A stretch of DNA of 64,000 nt from Ornithinimicrobium ciconiae. GTDB lineage: Bacteria; Actinomycetota; Actinomycetes; Actinomycetales; Dermatophilaceae. The notes under the pieces were generated by a model that was not told the DNA's origin, did not search any database, and saw only the letters and a program-made list of their open reading frames with translations. A program made the translations under genes and the position numbers. The stretch covers positions 1,736,001-1,800,000 of the forward strand of contig NZ_CP041616.1 of assembly GCF_007197575.1 (NCBI RefSeq), read 5' to 3'. This document shows, one piece after another, positions 17,584 to 25,318 of this stretch (its first letter is position 1; every line of letters begins with the position of its first letter).

Positions 17584-18075
17584 TCAGGGCTCCCCGCACA
17601 GGCTCGGGTTGGCATACGTCTTGAGGTTGGTGAAGATCGTGGGGTTGACCGCCCCGGTGCCTCCCATGACGTGGATGAAGCAGGGCTCGAGCCGCGTCAG
17701 TTCATCTCGGGTGGCTTTTGGGATGCCGGTCTTGGACACCAGCAGCAGGGGCCCGTCCATGAAGTGGCTGAGCCCGATCGCCAACGCATCCGGATAGTCG
17801 GCGCCGCTGGCGATGTAGACGGTCCCGGTGTTGTCGAAGGTCCAGCCGTAGGCCTGGCTGATGGCGGCTGCCGTCCCATAGCGGTCGACGCCAAAGATCC
17901 GGCTGACCCCGTCCTCGGTGATCACATCCTGCGGCAGGTGGGTGGCGGAGAAACTGCGGGCCGCTCCCTTGCCGGGGGTGTCGGCGAGGTCCTTGGTGTT
18001 GATCGTGGCGACGGCCACCGCCCCTCCGGCGATCAACGATGCGGTGAGTACGCCGGTCGCGAGTACACGCTTCAT
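17584..18075 (-). CDS. Exported protein with a single cell wall-binding repeat 2 (CWB2) unit
   Basis: The 163-residue protein starts MKRVLATGVLTASLIAGGAV, a short signal peptide or anchor. Residues 58-150 form one CWB2 unit: SRIFGVDRYGTAAAISQAYG, GTVYIASGADYPDALAIGLS, MDGPLLLVSKTGIPKATRDE, then HVMGGTGAVNP. CWB2 domains (Clostridium LytB/Cwp type) usually come in threes and bind wall polymers; here one unit stands alone without an enzymatic domain. The start ATG 18075 has GGGAGA nine bases upstream, part of which lies in the stem of a leader hairpin. The protein may be a wall-bound accessory factor or the remainder of a longer gene. Confidence 0.75.
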   Translation of the reverse strand: MKRVLATGVLTASLIAGGAVAVATINTKDLADTPGKGAARSFSATHLPQDVITEDGVSRIFGVDRYGTAAAISQAYGWTFDNTGTVYIASGADYPDALAIGLSHFMDGPLLLVSKTGIPKATRDELTRLEPCFIHVMGGTGAVNPTIFTNLKTYANPSLCGEP

Positions 18076-18086
18076 GGTCTGGTTCT

Positions 18087-18134
18087 CCCTCGTGAGGCTG
18101 AGGGTCGACACCAGTGCGTCGACCCGCACGAGGG
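18087..18134 (-). promoter_or_regulatory. Nested inverted repeats in the leader of the CWB2 gene
   Basis: Outer arms 18087-18094/18127-18134 and inner arms 18102-18109/18118-18125 (each 8 bp, exact) fold into a two-stage hairpin in the mRNA leader. The outer stem shares bases with the GAGGGAGA Shine-Dalgarno that precedes ATG 18075, so folding should hinder translation initiation. I do not recognise a riboswitch class. Confidence 0.5.
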
Positions 18135-18281
18135 TGTTCGGCTGGTGCGGACTTCCCCCTTGTGCTGGATGCAGCATCCTCCCTGGTGAGCGGGCTGTCA
18201 AGAGGCAGTTTGAGGGGCCGCTCACGGGGGCCGGAGCGAGGGTGCGGTGACGTTCTCGCCGTGGGTTGGTGAGAAGACCTG

Positions 18282-18998
18282 TTGACTGCACTGCAGGAGG
18301 CTCTTCGCCGAGGGCCGCGACGGAGGTGGATGCGGTGGACGAGGTACGACAGGCGTTGCTCGACGGGTGCAGGCAACTCCCGCGCATTGGCGCGGTTCGC
18401 GCCGGAACGACGGCTTCGTTGCCGTTTTGTCGTGGTCGATGAGCACAGCGAGGAGATCGAGCCGTTCTCGACATTCTTGCGGGATCTGATGTTGACCGAC
18501 ATGAGTCCGTTGACAGCCCGTTCCTATGGCAACGACCTGCTGCGCTGGTGGCGGCTGCTCCAGGTTCTCGGGGCAGAGTGGGACCTCACGACGCGGGCCG
18601 ACGTTGAGGTGCTTGTCGGTTGGATGCGGTCGGCGGATAATCCGCAGCGGCGGCGCCGTTCAGCGATTCCGACGCCGGCAGGGTCGGTGAACCAGCGCAC
18701 CGGCAAGCGGGCGCTACGACCTGGCTACGCGCCAGCGACGATCAACCATGCCCTGTCGGTGGTCTCGGCGTTCTACGCCTACTTCGCCGCCTGTCGGGTG
18801 CTGCAGCGGGCCAACGGCCTGCTGGGCACGGACTGGACTTTGCACGATCTGCGTCGCACCACAATCGAGCGCATGACCGCGGGGGGGGCCCTCCACCTTG
18901 CACAGGCCAGCCGGCGCGGGATCGTGAACCGCGACAAGAGAGTGAGATTCACTGCCCGCAGGTGCCGTCGATGCCACGAGTCGAGGGCCCGTCGGTGA
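18282..18998 (+). pseudogene. Tyrosine recombinase/integrase with internal deletion and altered C-terminus
   Basis: The N-terminal SAM-like core-binding domain is clear ([60 protein letters not shown]). The frame then jumps directly to [20 protein letters not shown], which in related integrases lies near the C-terminus and contains the HxxR box. About 150-170 residues, including the first catalytic Arg and the Lys hairpin, are missing at the junction near 18795. After [11 protein letters not shown] the sequence no longer resembles the family, and the Tyr nucleophile region is absent. The frame is open, so a DNA-binding remnant could still be made, but it cannot recombine DNA. The true start is unclear (GTG codons near 18430 are likely). 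Confidence 0.75.
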
Positions 18999-19277
18999 TC
19001 CACCGTTGGACGGGCGTGCTGCCGGTGTCGAGTGGGGCTTCCGGGCCGATGATGACGACGAGGTCTGCGTGGGCAACGGCCTGTGGGTCGACCGGCTTGG
19101 GGACTCCCCATCGGTGCTGGCACCGACTTCCTCGAGGACTGCTGCGGACTCCGCATTCAGGTGCTGACCCGGGCTGGTGCCCGCGGACAGGACGCGCATC
19201 GCATCACCGTCGTGCTGCCGAGCCAGGGCAGCCGCCAACTGGGACTTGCCGGCGTTCTTGACACAGACGAAGAGCAC
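18949..19277 (-). pseudogene. Arsenate reductase (mycothiol-dependent ArsC type), frameshifted and truncated
   Basis: The frame from GTG 19277 reads [40 protein letters not shown] and [14 protein letters not shown], the LMW-phosphatase-like fold of actinobacterial arsenate-mycothiol transferases (C5 in the P-loop). Near 19107 the similarity shifts frame: the next frame reads [20 protein letters not shown] then [19 protein letters not shown] and stops at 18949. Restoring one base rejoins the two parts. The normal C-terminal helix after RGIDG is also missing, next to the integrase remnant. It is the promoter-distal member of the ars operon. Confidence 0.75.
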
Positions 19278-19303
19278 GGTGGGTGGTTCCGTTACCAGTT
19301 TCC

Positions 19304-19711
19304 TCAGGACTTATCAGTCGTGAGGAGGTCGGTCACGAGCGTCTCTACACGGTGTCGGATGGCGTCGCGAATCGGTCGGACCGTGTCGATGCCTTGCCCG
19401 GCCGGGTCCTGCAGCTCCCAGTCCTCGTAGCGTTTGCCGGGGTAGATGGGGCAGGCATCCCCGCAGCCCATGGTGATGACCACATCGGAGGCTTGCACGG
19501 CCTCGTCCGTCAGGACCCTGGGCTGGTTGGCCGAGATGTCGATGCCCTCCTCTGCCATCGCCTCGACAGCGATGGGGTTGACCGCTGCACCGGGCGCTGA
19601 GCCTGCCGAGCGGACTTCGACGCGACCGTTGCTGAGGTGGTGCAGATAGGCGGCGGCCATCTGGGATCGGCCGGCGTTGTGGACACAGACGAACAGGACG
19701 CTTGGCTTCAT
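19304..19711 (-). CDS. arsC: Arsenate reductase (LMW protein tyrosine phosphatase fold)
   Basis: The 135-residue protein has P-loop [10 protein letters not shown] with C9 and R14, then [20 protein letters not shown], and the redox pair C83 and C87 in [20 protein letters not shown]. This is the single-domain thioredoxin-type ArsC that reduces arsenate to arsenite. The start is ATG 19711 (GTG 19714 is directly before it) with AGGAAA upstream. It lies between the longer arsC (33-bp gap) and the broken arsC. It should work with the arsenite exporter Acr3 encoded in the same operon. Confidence 0.9.
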   Translation of the reverse strand: MKPSVLFVCVHNAGRSQMAAAYLHHLSNGRVEVRSAGSAPGAAVNPIAVEAMAEEGIDISANQPRVLTDEAVQASDVVITMGCGDACPIYPGKRYEDWELQDPAGQGIDTVRPIRDAIRHRVETLVTDLLTTDKS

Positions 19712-19744
19712 CACGAGTTTCCTGGCGCAGGTTGATGAGGGGTG

Positions 19745-20392
19745 TCAGATGTCGAGGTCTCGCAGGAGGGCGCTGACTCGTTGCTGCACGTCGTCGCGGA
19801 TGTCACGGACCGTTTCAAGCGGCTGGCCGGCTGGATCGGCCACGTCCCAGTCGAGGTATCGCTTGCCAGGCAGGACAGGGCAGGCGTCGCCGCACCCCAT
19901 GGTGACGATGACGTCGGCGGCGCGCACCACGTCCCCGGACAGTGGCTTGGGGTAGGCGTCCGTGAGGGTGATGCCCCGCTCGGCCAGCACCTCGATGACA
20001 GCGGGGTTGAGTTCCCCGGTGGGTTGGGACCCGGCTGAGCGGACATGCACCTTGCCGGGTGCCAGGTGGCCTGCCAGTGCGGCCGCGAGCTGAGAGCGAC
20101 CGGCGTTGTGGACACAGACGAACAACAGTTCGGGGACGACCTTGGCGATCTGACCGTCGGCCTGGGCTGCTGCGGTGAGCCGCTCGCGGGCCATTCGGGC
20201 CACCAGGACCGGCAGGAAGTCCTGGACGGTGGACACCGTAGCCAGTTCCCGGTGCGCCGTGACGACGGCCTGCTGCACCTGGTCGTGGCTGAACGCATCC
20301 CCGAACGTGTAGGCCAGGTCCGCAACGGCCGTCGCTATGTGCGGCGGGACGTCGTCAGGACCCTGTTCAGGTTGCGGCTGGGGCTGGGTCAT
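19745..20392 (-). CDS. arsC: Arsenate reductase with N-terminal three-helix-bundle domain
   Basis: This 215-residue ArsC is longer than usual. Residues 15-85 form a helical extension (IATAVADLAYTFGDAFSHDQ, FLPVLVARMARERL), seen in actinobacterial arsenate reductases as a dimerisation domain. The catalytic part follows: [20 protein letters not shown] with C93, then [20 protein letters not shown] with C167 and C171. ATG 20392 lies inside the end of acr3 (26-bp overlap), implying translational coupling. It reduces arsenate in the cytosol. A second, shorter arsC follows, so the operon encodes redundant reductases. Confidence 0.9.
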   Translation of the reverse strand: MTQPQPQPEQGPDDVPPHIATAVADLAYTFGDAFSHDQVQQAVVTAHRELATVSTVQDFLPVLVARMARERLTAAAQADGQIAKVVPELLFVCVHNAGRSQLAAALAGHLAPGKVHVRSAGSQPTGELNPAVIEVLAERGITLTDAYPKPLSGDVVRAADVIVTMGCGDACPVLPGKRYLDWDVADPAGQPLETVRDIRDDVQQRVSALLRDLDI

Positions 20393-21467
20393 GGGATTCC
20401 TCCTGGTGTGGGAAATGGCGACGCAGTGCGAGAGAGACGTAGACGAGTCCGACGAGGACGGGCACCTCGATGAGCGGCCCGACAACACCGGCCAGGGCCT
20501 GACCGGAGGTGACTCCGAAGGTGGCGATCGCCACTGCGATCGCGAGCTCGAAGTTGTTGCCCGCGGCCGTGAACGCCAAGGTGGTGGTGCGCTCGTAGGA
20601 CAGGCCCAGTCCCTTGCCGACCGCGAAGCCGACACCCCACATGAGGGCGAAATAGATCAGCAGCGGCACCGCCATCCGGGCCACGTCCCAGTGGCGGGAG
20701 GTGATCTGCTCACCCTGCAGGGCAAACAGCAGCACGATGGTGAACAGCAGCCCGCGCAGCGCCCAAGGGCCAACGAGGGGCAGGAACGTCTCCTCATACC
20801 AGGTGCGACCCTTAGCCGTCTCTCCCCAGACCCGGGACAGGTATCCAGCCAGGAGGGGGATGCCAAGGAAGATCAACACCGACTTGGCGATCTGCCAGGG
20901 ACTGACGTCCAAGGTGGCTTGATCAAGACCGAGCCACCCGGGCAGGATCGAGAGATAGAACCAGCCCAGCGCCGCGAAGGCGATGACCTGGAAGATCGAG
21001 TTGATCGCGACCAGGACCGCGGCAGCTTCCCGGTCGCCGCAGGCCATGTCGTTCCAGATGATGACCATCGCGATGCACCGGGCCAGGCCGACGATGATCA
21101 GGCCGGTGCGGTATTCGGGAAGGTCGGCCAGGAAGACCCATGCGAGGACGAACATCAGCGCCGGGCCGACGATCCAGTTCAGCACGAGCGAGCTGCCCAG
21201 CAACCGGCGGTCACCGGTCACCGTGCCGAGTCGGTCATAGCGGACTTTGGCCAGCACGGGGTACATCATCACCAGCAGCCCCAGTGCGATCGGGAGCGAG
21301 ACCCCGTCGATCTCGACCGCTCCCAACCAGCCGCCTAGCCCCGGGATGAGCCGGCCCAGCAGGAGACCGGCGACCATCGCCACACCGATCCACACCGGCA
21401 GGTATTTGTCTGTCGTCGACAGTCGCGCCGGGGTCGTCGCGGCCCGGCTGACGTGCTGGTCGGTCAC
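20367..21467 (-). CDS. acr3: Acr3-family arsenite efflux transporter
   Basis: The 366-residue protein has ten predicted hydrophobic helices, starting KYLPVWIGVAMVAGLLLGRL and ending VGPLIEVPVLVGLVYVSLAL. The transport-critical Cys of Acr3 is in GLARCIAMVIIWNDMACGDREA, and the second broken-helix motif is FTAAGNNFELAIAVAIATFG. It extrudes arsenite using proton motive force. GTG 21467 overlaps the arsO stop by GTGA, indicating coupling. It sits between arsO and the arsC genes in a minus-strand operon divergent from arsR. Confidence 0.95.
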   Translation of the reverse strand: MTDQHVSRAATTPARLSTTDKYLPVWIGVAMVAGLLLGRLIPGLGGWLGAVEIDGVSLPIALGLLVMMYPVLAKVRYDRLGTVTGDRRLLGSSLVLNWIVGPALMFVLAWVFLADLPEYRTGLIIVGLARCIAMVIIWNDMACGDREAAAVLVAINSIFQVIAFAALGWFYLSILPGWLGLDQATLDVSPWQIAKSVLIFLGIPLLAGYLSRVWGETAKGRTWYEETFLPLVGPWALRGLLFTIVLLFALQGEQITSRHWDVARMAVPLLIYFALMWGVGFAVGKGLGLSYERTTTLAFTAAGNNFELAIAVAIATFGVTSGQALAGVVGPLIEVPVLVGLVYVSLALRRHFPHQEESHDPAPAAT

Positions 21468-22789
21468 CGGGCAGTCACCGTCAGCGTGAGCTCCTGCAGG
21501 CCCGCAGGGGTGCCACAGCAGCCGCCGGCCGAGGAGTCCTCGTCGAACAGGCCAGCGCCACCACACACGCCCGTGTCGGGCAGTTTCAACTCGATGGCCC
21601 GGGCTGCGTCCAGGTCTCCAGCGATCGCCGCGGCGATCGATCGGACCTGCTCATAGCCCGTCATCGCCAGGAAAGAAGGGGCCCGGCCGTAGGACTTCAT
21701 CCCGGCCAGGTAGAGATCGCCCTCGGGCTGGGCCAGCACGTCATACCCGTGCGGCTGCACCGATCCGCAGGAGTGCAGGTTGGGGTCGATCCCAGGTGCC
21801 AGCAGCGTGGGTGCCTGCAGCCGGTGATCCAGGTCGAGACGGACCTCGGACAGGAAGGACAGGTCCGGGCGGAATCCGGTGGCCCCCACGATCTGGTCTA
21901 GCCCTTCAACGCGACGGCCGTCGGTGGAGACCAGGGTCAGACCTGGCTCCTGCTCCTGGACCGCGGCGACCCGGAAACCGGTGACCACCTCGATCAGTCC
22001 GGCGTCAACGGCAGCACGGACCCGGGTGCCCAGCGCCCCACGGGCGGGCAGTTCATCCAACTCGCCCCCGCCAAAAGCGTTCCCCACGGCGCCACGGCGC
22101 ACCACCCACACAACCCGGGAGTCCGAGGTGCGCAACGGGGCCGAGGTGAGCGCGATCAACGCGGTGAGCGCGGAAGCGCCGGAACCGACCACCGCAGTGG
22201 CCGAGCCAGCAAACCTGGTCCGCGCGGTGTCCGCGTCGGGCATGCCGTACAGGATCCGGTCGGCCGCCGCGCTCTCCCCTGCCGCGGGGTAACCCTCGGC
22301 GCCGAATGGGTTGGGCGAGCCCCACGTCCCGGAGCAGTCCACCACAGCACGTGCCGGCACACGCCGGGTCGACCCCTGCGAGTCCTGGACGTGCAGCACC
22401 AAAGGCTGGTCAGCCCGCCCAGAGTCCACGAGCAGGTCCCGCTCCGCACGGGCCACGCCGGACACCCGGCGGCCCGTGAGCACCCGCTCGCCCAGGAAGG
22501 CCGCAAGCGGATCGAGATAGTCACGCACCCACTCCGCCCCGGTCGGATAGGCCACCGGGTCGGGGTGGGCCCATCCTGTGCCCTCCAACAGGGCCACAGC
22601 CGCTGGTGAAGTCAACTCGGACCACGGCGAGAACAACCGCACGTGCCCCCACTGCCGGACCGCTGCCGCAGCAGTCTCGCCCTGCTCCAGGACGACCACC
22701 TCCTGGTCTCGACGGACCAGCTCGGCGGCTGTCGCCAGGCCGATCGGACCAGCGCCGATGACGGCCACGGGCAAGGTTGCGGATGCCAC
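21464..22789 (-). CDS. arsO: ArsO-like flavin-dependent monooxygenase of the arsenic operon
   Basis: The 441-residue flavoprotein begins VASATLPVAVIGAGPIGLAT (FAD GxGxxG), followed by VVVLEQGETAAAAVRQWGHV. A second nucleotide fold is TAVVGSGASALTALIALTSA, and ATGFRPDLSFLSEVRLDLDH closes the domain. The C-terminus is Cys-rich (GVCGGAGLFDEDSSAGGCCG), typical of the flavin monooxygenase-like proteins encoded in Streptomyces-type ars operons. Its reaction on arsenicals is not settled. GTG 22789 is the first gene of the operon, facing arsR across 75 bp that hold the operator. Confidence 0.85.
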   Translation of the reverse strand: MASATLPVAVIGAGPIGLATAAELVRRDQEVVVLEQGETAAAAVRQWGHVRLFSPWSELTSPAAVALLEGTGWAHPDPVAYPTGAEWVRDYLDPLAAFLGERVLTGRRVSGVARAERDLLVDSGRADQPLVLHVQDSQGSTRRVPARAVVDCSGTWGSPNPFGAEGYPAAGESAAADRILYGMPDADTARTRFAGSATAVVGSGASALTALIALTSAPLRTSDSRVVWVVRRGAVGNAFGGGELDELPARGALGTRVRAAVDAGLIEVVTGFRVAAVQEQEPGLTLVSTDGRRVEGLDQIVGATGFRPDLSFLSEVRLDLDHRLQAPTLLAPGIDPNLHSCGSVQPHGYDVLAQPEGDLYLAGMKSYGRAPSFLAMTGYEQVRSIAAAIAGDLDAARAIELKLPDTGVCGGAGLFDEDSSAGGCCGTPAGLQELTLTVTAR

Positions 22790-22825
22790 GAGAGAACTCC
22801 TCTGCTTCGATGGTTGTCGATGGAC

Positions 22826-22858
22826 ATACTTGCAACCTCTTTAGATAGTTGTCAATAT
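22826..22858. promoter_or_regulatory. Divergent arsO/arsR promoters with ArsR operator
   Basis: On the minus strand TTGACA (22850-22855) and AAGTAT (22826-22831) are 18 bp apart. On the plus strand TTGCAA (22830-22835) and CAATAT (22853-22858) are 17 bp apart. The imperfect palindrome 22845-22858 (ATAnTTGnCAAnAT) overlaps the -35 of one promoter and the -10 of the other, a good place for ArsR to repress both. Confidence 0.75.
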
Positions 22859-22864
22859 AGAGAG

Positions 22865-23215
22865 GTGCCGACGACATCTGACCTCGCCACCGGCCTGACC
22901 GCAGCCGCTGCCTGTGCTGCTGGCTGCGCCCCGGCCGAGGGACTGCCCACGGCACAGGCCGAACAGTTGGCCACCCTGCTCAAGGCACTTGCCGACCCCG
23001 TTCGCCTCCGGCTCTACACACGGATCGCAGCCACTACGGGGGAAACCTGCGTGTGCGACCTGGGCGACTTCGGGGTCTCCCAGCCGACCGTCTCCCACCA
23101 CCTGCGCAAACTCCGCGAGGCTGGGCTCATCGACAGCGAACGCCGCGGGACCTGGGTCTACTACAGCGTCGTCCCCAGGGCTCTAGCACCCCTCACGCCA
23201 CTGCTGAACGGCTAG
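22865..23215 (+). CDS. arsR: ArsR-family arsenic-responsive repressor
   Basis: The 116-residue winged-helix protein has LLKALADPVRLRLYTRIAAT, the metal-binding CVC at residues 62-64 (GETCVCDLGDFGVSQPTVSH) in the recognition-helix region, then HLRKLREAGLIDSERRGTWV. N-terminal C17 and C21 could supply a third thiol ligand for As(III). The -10 box CAATAT ends six bases before GTG 22865, so the transcript probably starts at or very near the start codon (leaderless). It is divergent from arsO and should repress the operon until arsenite binds. Confidence 0.93.
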   Translation: MPTTSDLATGLTAAAACAAGCAPAEGLPTAQAEQLATLLKALADPVRLRLYTRIAATTGETCVCDLGDFGVSQPTVSHHLRKLREAGLIDSERRGTWVYYSVVPRALAPLTPLLNG

Positions 23216-23523
23216 CCCGTACCCGCTGCGGCTCGATCACCGCGGAGGACGCACCCATAACTGCTCCTATGGAACACCCGGTGCTGGGGCACTTTGTCGA
23301 ACGACGGCAGGCGGCCCCTGGCGGCGAACAACAGCCATGAAGCCGACATAGCCGACTCTGCCAGCGAACTGACTTGCCAAGTGCAGAGAAGCGTGCGCAC
23401 TGCTCGCAAAGTGGCTATGGTGACCTTCGTCACACCGTGGGTCTCGGGGATTTCCACGGTGCTCGGGACATCAATGGTCTGCGCAGCCCCGCCCAGACCA
23501 CGTGACGAGACAAGGAAGTCTTC
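23216..23523. other. Gene-free spacer before the M28 peptidase
   Basis: No coding sequence is supported. A TATGGT hexamer (23416-23421) and an adjacent short inverted repeat GGTGAC/GTCACA (23420-23434) may belong to the peptidase promoter. The remainder shows nothing recognisable. Confidence 0.45.
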
Positions 23524-25113
23524 ATGAGTTCATCGACGCGTGCCCGGCGCATCCTGGGCACCGCAGCAGCCGGAGCCCTCATCGGCTCCACCTTCATGGC
23601 ACTGCCCTCGGGTGCCGCCCCCTCGCAGAATGGTTGTGACAACCGGACCAACAACACCTACGACAAGCTCTTGGAGTGCGTGCGCCTCGATGGCGTCATG
23701 GAGCACCTGGAGGAGTTCCAGGCGATCGCGGAGGCCAATGGTGGCAACCGTGCGGACCAGACGCCCGGCTATCAGGCCAGCGTCGACTATGTCGTGGAGG
23801 TGCTTGAGGGAGCCGGCTGGTCCGCCGAGGTTGTCCCGTTCGAGTATTCCGTCCGGACCACCCGCGGGGTGCAGCAGCTGACCCCGACCCAGGCGACCCA
23901 CAGCACCGGCAGCATCACGATGAGTGGTGGGGGTCAGGTCACCGGCGCCGTCATCCCCGTAGACCTCTGGCTGGACGACCGGGTGAACAGCACCAGCGGG
24001 TGCGAGGAGTCCGACTTCGCCGGGCTGGATTTCAGCGGACCGGCGGACATCGCCCTCATCCAGCGCGGCAGCTGCACCTTCGAGATCAAGGCCAGCAATG
24101 CCGAGGCGGCCGGTGCAGAGGCGGTGATCCTGATGAACACGGGCACTCCTGGCAACACCGGAGTGCTGGCCAATGTGACGCTCAACAGGCAATTCGACAT
24201 GCCGGTCGTCGGGGTCTCGTTCGCCGCGGGACAGGCGTTGTCCGCACCCGGGTCCACCGCCACGATGTTCGTCGAGCACGAGTACGCCACCTCCTACAAC
24301 GTCATCGGTGAGCTCGCGGGCAAGACAGGCGGCAATGTCGTCATGGCTGGTGCCCACCTCGACTCCGTCCGAGCCGGCTCCGGGATCAACGACAACGGCA
24401 CCGGATCGGCCGCGCTGCTGGAGATCGCGCAGCAGATGACCAAGTCCCGCCCGCACAACACGGTGCGCTTCGCCTGGTGGGGAGCCGAGGAGCTCGGGCT
24501 CCTCGGGTCGACCCAGTGGGTCGCTCAGCGCACCCAGGCCGAGTTGGACGAGATCGCCCTCTATCTCAACTTCGACATGATCGGCTCACCGAACTACTTC
24601 TTCGGTGTCTATGACGCCAACGAGTCAAGCTATGCGGCGCCGGTAGAGGTCCCGGCCGGGTCGGAGCACATCGAGTCCACCTTCGAGTCGTTCTACACCC
24701 TCAAGGGCGAGCCCTACGACGACACGGAGTTCAGCGGACGCAGCGACTACCAGGCCTTCATCAACAACGGCATCCCCTCCGGCGGCCTGTTCACCGGCGC
24801 GGAGGTCCGCAAGAACGCGGCCCAGCAGGAGATCTGGGGTGGCACCGCCGGTGCCTCCTTCGATCCCTGCTACCACCGGGCCTGTGACGACCTGGCCAAC
24901 CTCGACCTGCACGCACTGGACGTCAACTCCGACGCCGTGGCCTTCGCAGTCTTCACCTATGCCGCCTCGACCGAGGGCGTCAACGGGGTCCGGGGCGCCA
25001 AGATCCCGGGCAACTTCACGATCCCGGCGCCGGCCGGTCCCGAGCACACCTTCGCCGGACCCCTCGGCGGTGGAGAGCACGACCACGACCACGGAGATGA
25101 GGCGACTGAGTGA
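23524..25113 (+). CDS. Exported M28-family zinc aminopeptidase with PA domain
   Basis: The 529-residue protein starts MSSSTRARRILGTAAAGALI with an AxA-type cleavage region near GAAPSQ. A PA insert (about 130-260) includes ADIALIQRGSCTFEIKASNA and GAEAVILMNTG. The M28 catalytic part has H278 (AGAHLDSVRAGSG), bridging D290 (INDNGTGS), catalytic E322/E323 (WGAEELGLLGS), a DMIGSPN ligand and a later His in DPCYHRACDD. It should release N-terminal amino acids outside the cell, like Streptomyces aminopeptidases. The C-terminal tail ends EHDHDHGDEATE, a possible metal-handling His/Asp cluster. ATG 23524 has an AAGGAAG upstream. A strong hairpin terminator follows. Confidence 0.92.
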   Translation: MSSSTRARRILGTAAAGALIGSTFMALPSGAAPSQNGCDNRTNNTYDKLLECVRLDGVMEHLEEFQAIAEANGGNRADQTPGYQASVDYVVEVLEGAGWSAEVVPFEYSVRTTRGVQQLTPTQATHSTGSITMSGGGQVTGAVIPVDLWLDDRVNSTSGCEESDFAGLDFSGPADIALIQRGSCTFEIKASNAEAAGAEAVILMNTGTPGNTGVLANVTLNRQFDMPVVGVSFAAGQALSAPGSTATMFVEHEYATSYNVIGELAGKTGGNVVMAGAHLDSVRAGSGINDNGTGSAALLEIAQQMTKSRPHNTVRFAWWGAEELGLLGSTQWVAQRTQAELDEIALYLNFDMIGSPNYFFGVYDANESSYAAPVEVPAGSEHIESTFESFYTLKGEPYDDTEFSGRSDYQAFINNGIPSGGLFTGAEVRKNAAQQEIWGGTAGASFDPCYHRACDDLANLDLHALDVNSDAVAFAVFTYAASTEGVNGVRGAKIPGNFTIPAPAGPEHTFAGPLGGGEHDHDHGDEATE

Positions 25114-25168
25114 CGGGGCGCTGACGAGCGCACAGCGTCGCTGACGAGCGCACATCATCGCTGACGAA

Positions 25169-25200
25169 GGGGCGGGTGGACCGTGCGGTCCACCCGCCCC
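25169..25200 (+). terminator. 14-bp hairpin terminator after the M28 peptidase
   Basis: Arms 25169-25182 and 25187-25200 are exact complements with a 4-nt loop. Two copies of a GCTGACGAGCGCACA-like unit lie just before it (25120-25155). Confidence 0.85.
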
Positions 25201-25318
25201 ACTGTGCTACGAGCTCAGGGCAGTCGTGGGGAAGGTTGAGGTCGCTCTAGGTCGCTGGTGTTTTTCGCGTGGCGGTGCCCTGGCCTGGGCGGGCGAGCCG
25301 AGATGATGGCTGCATGCG

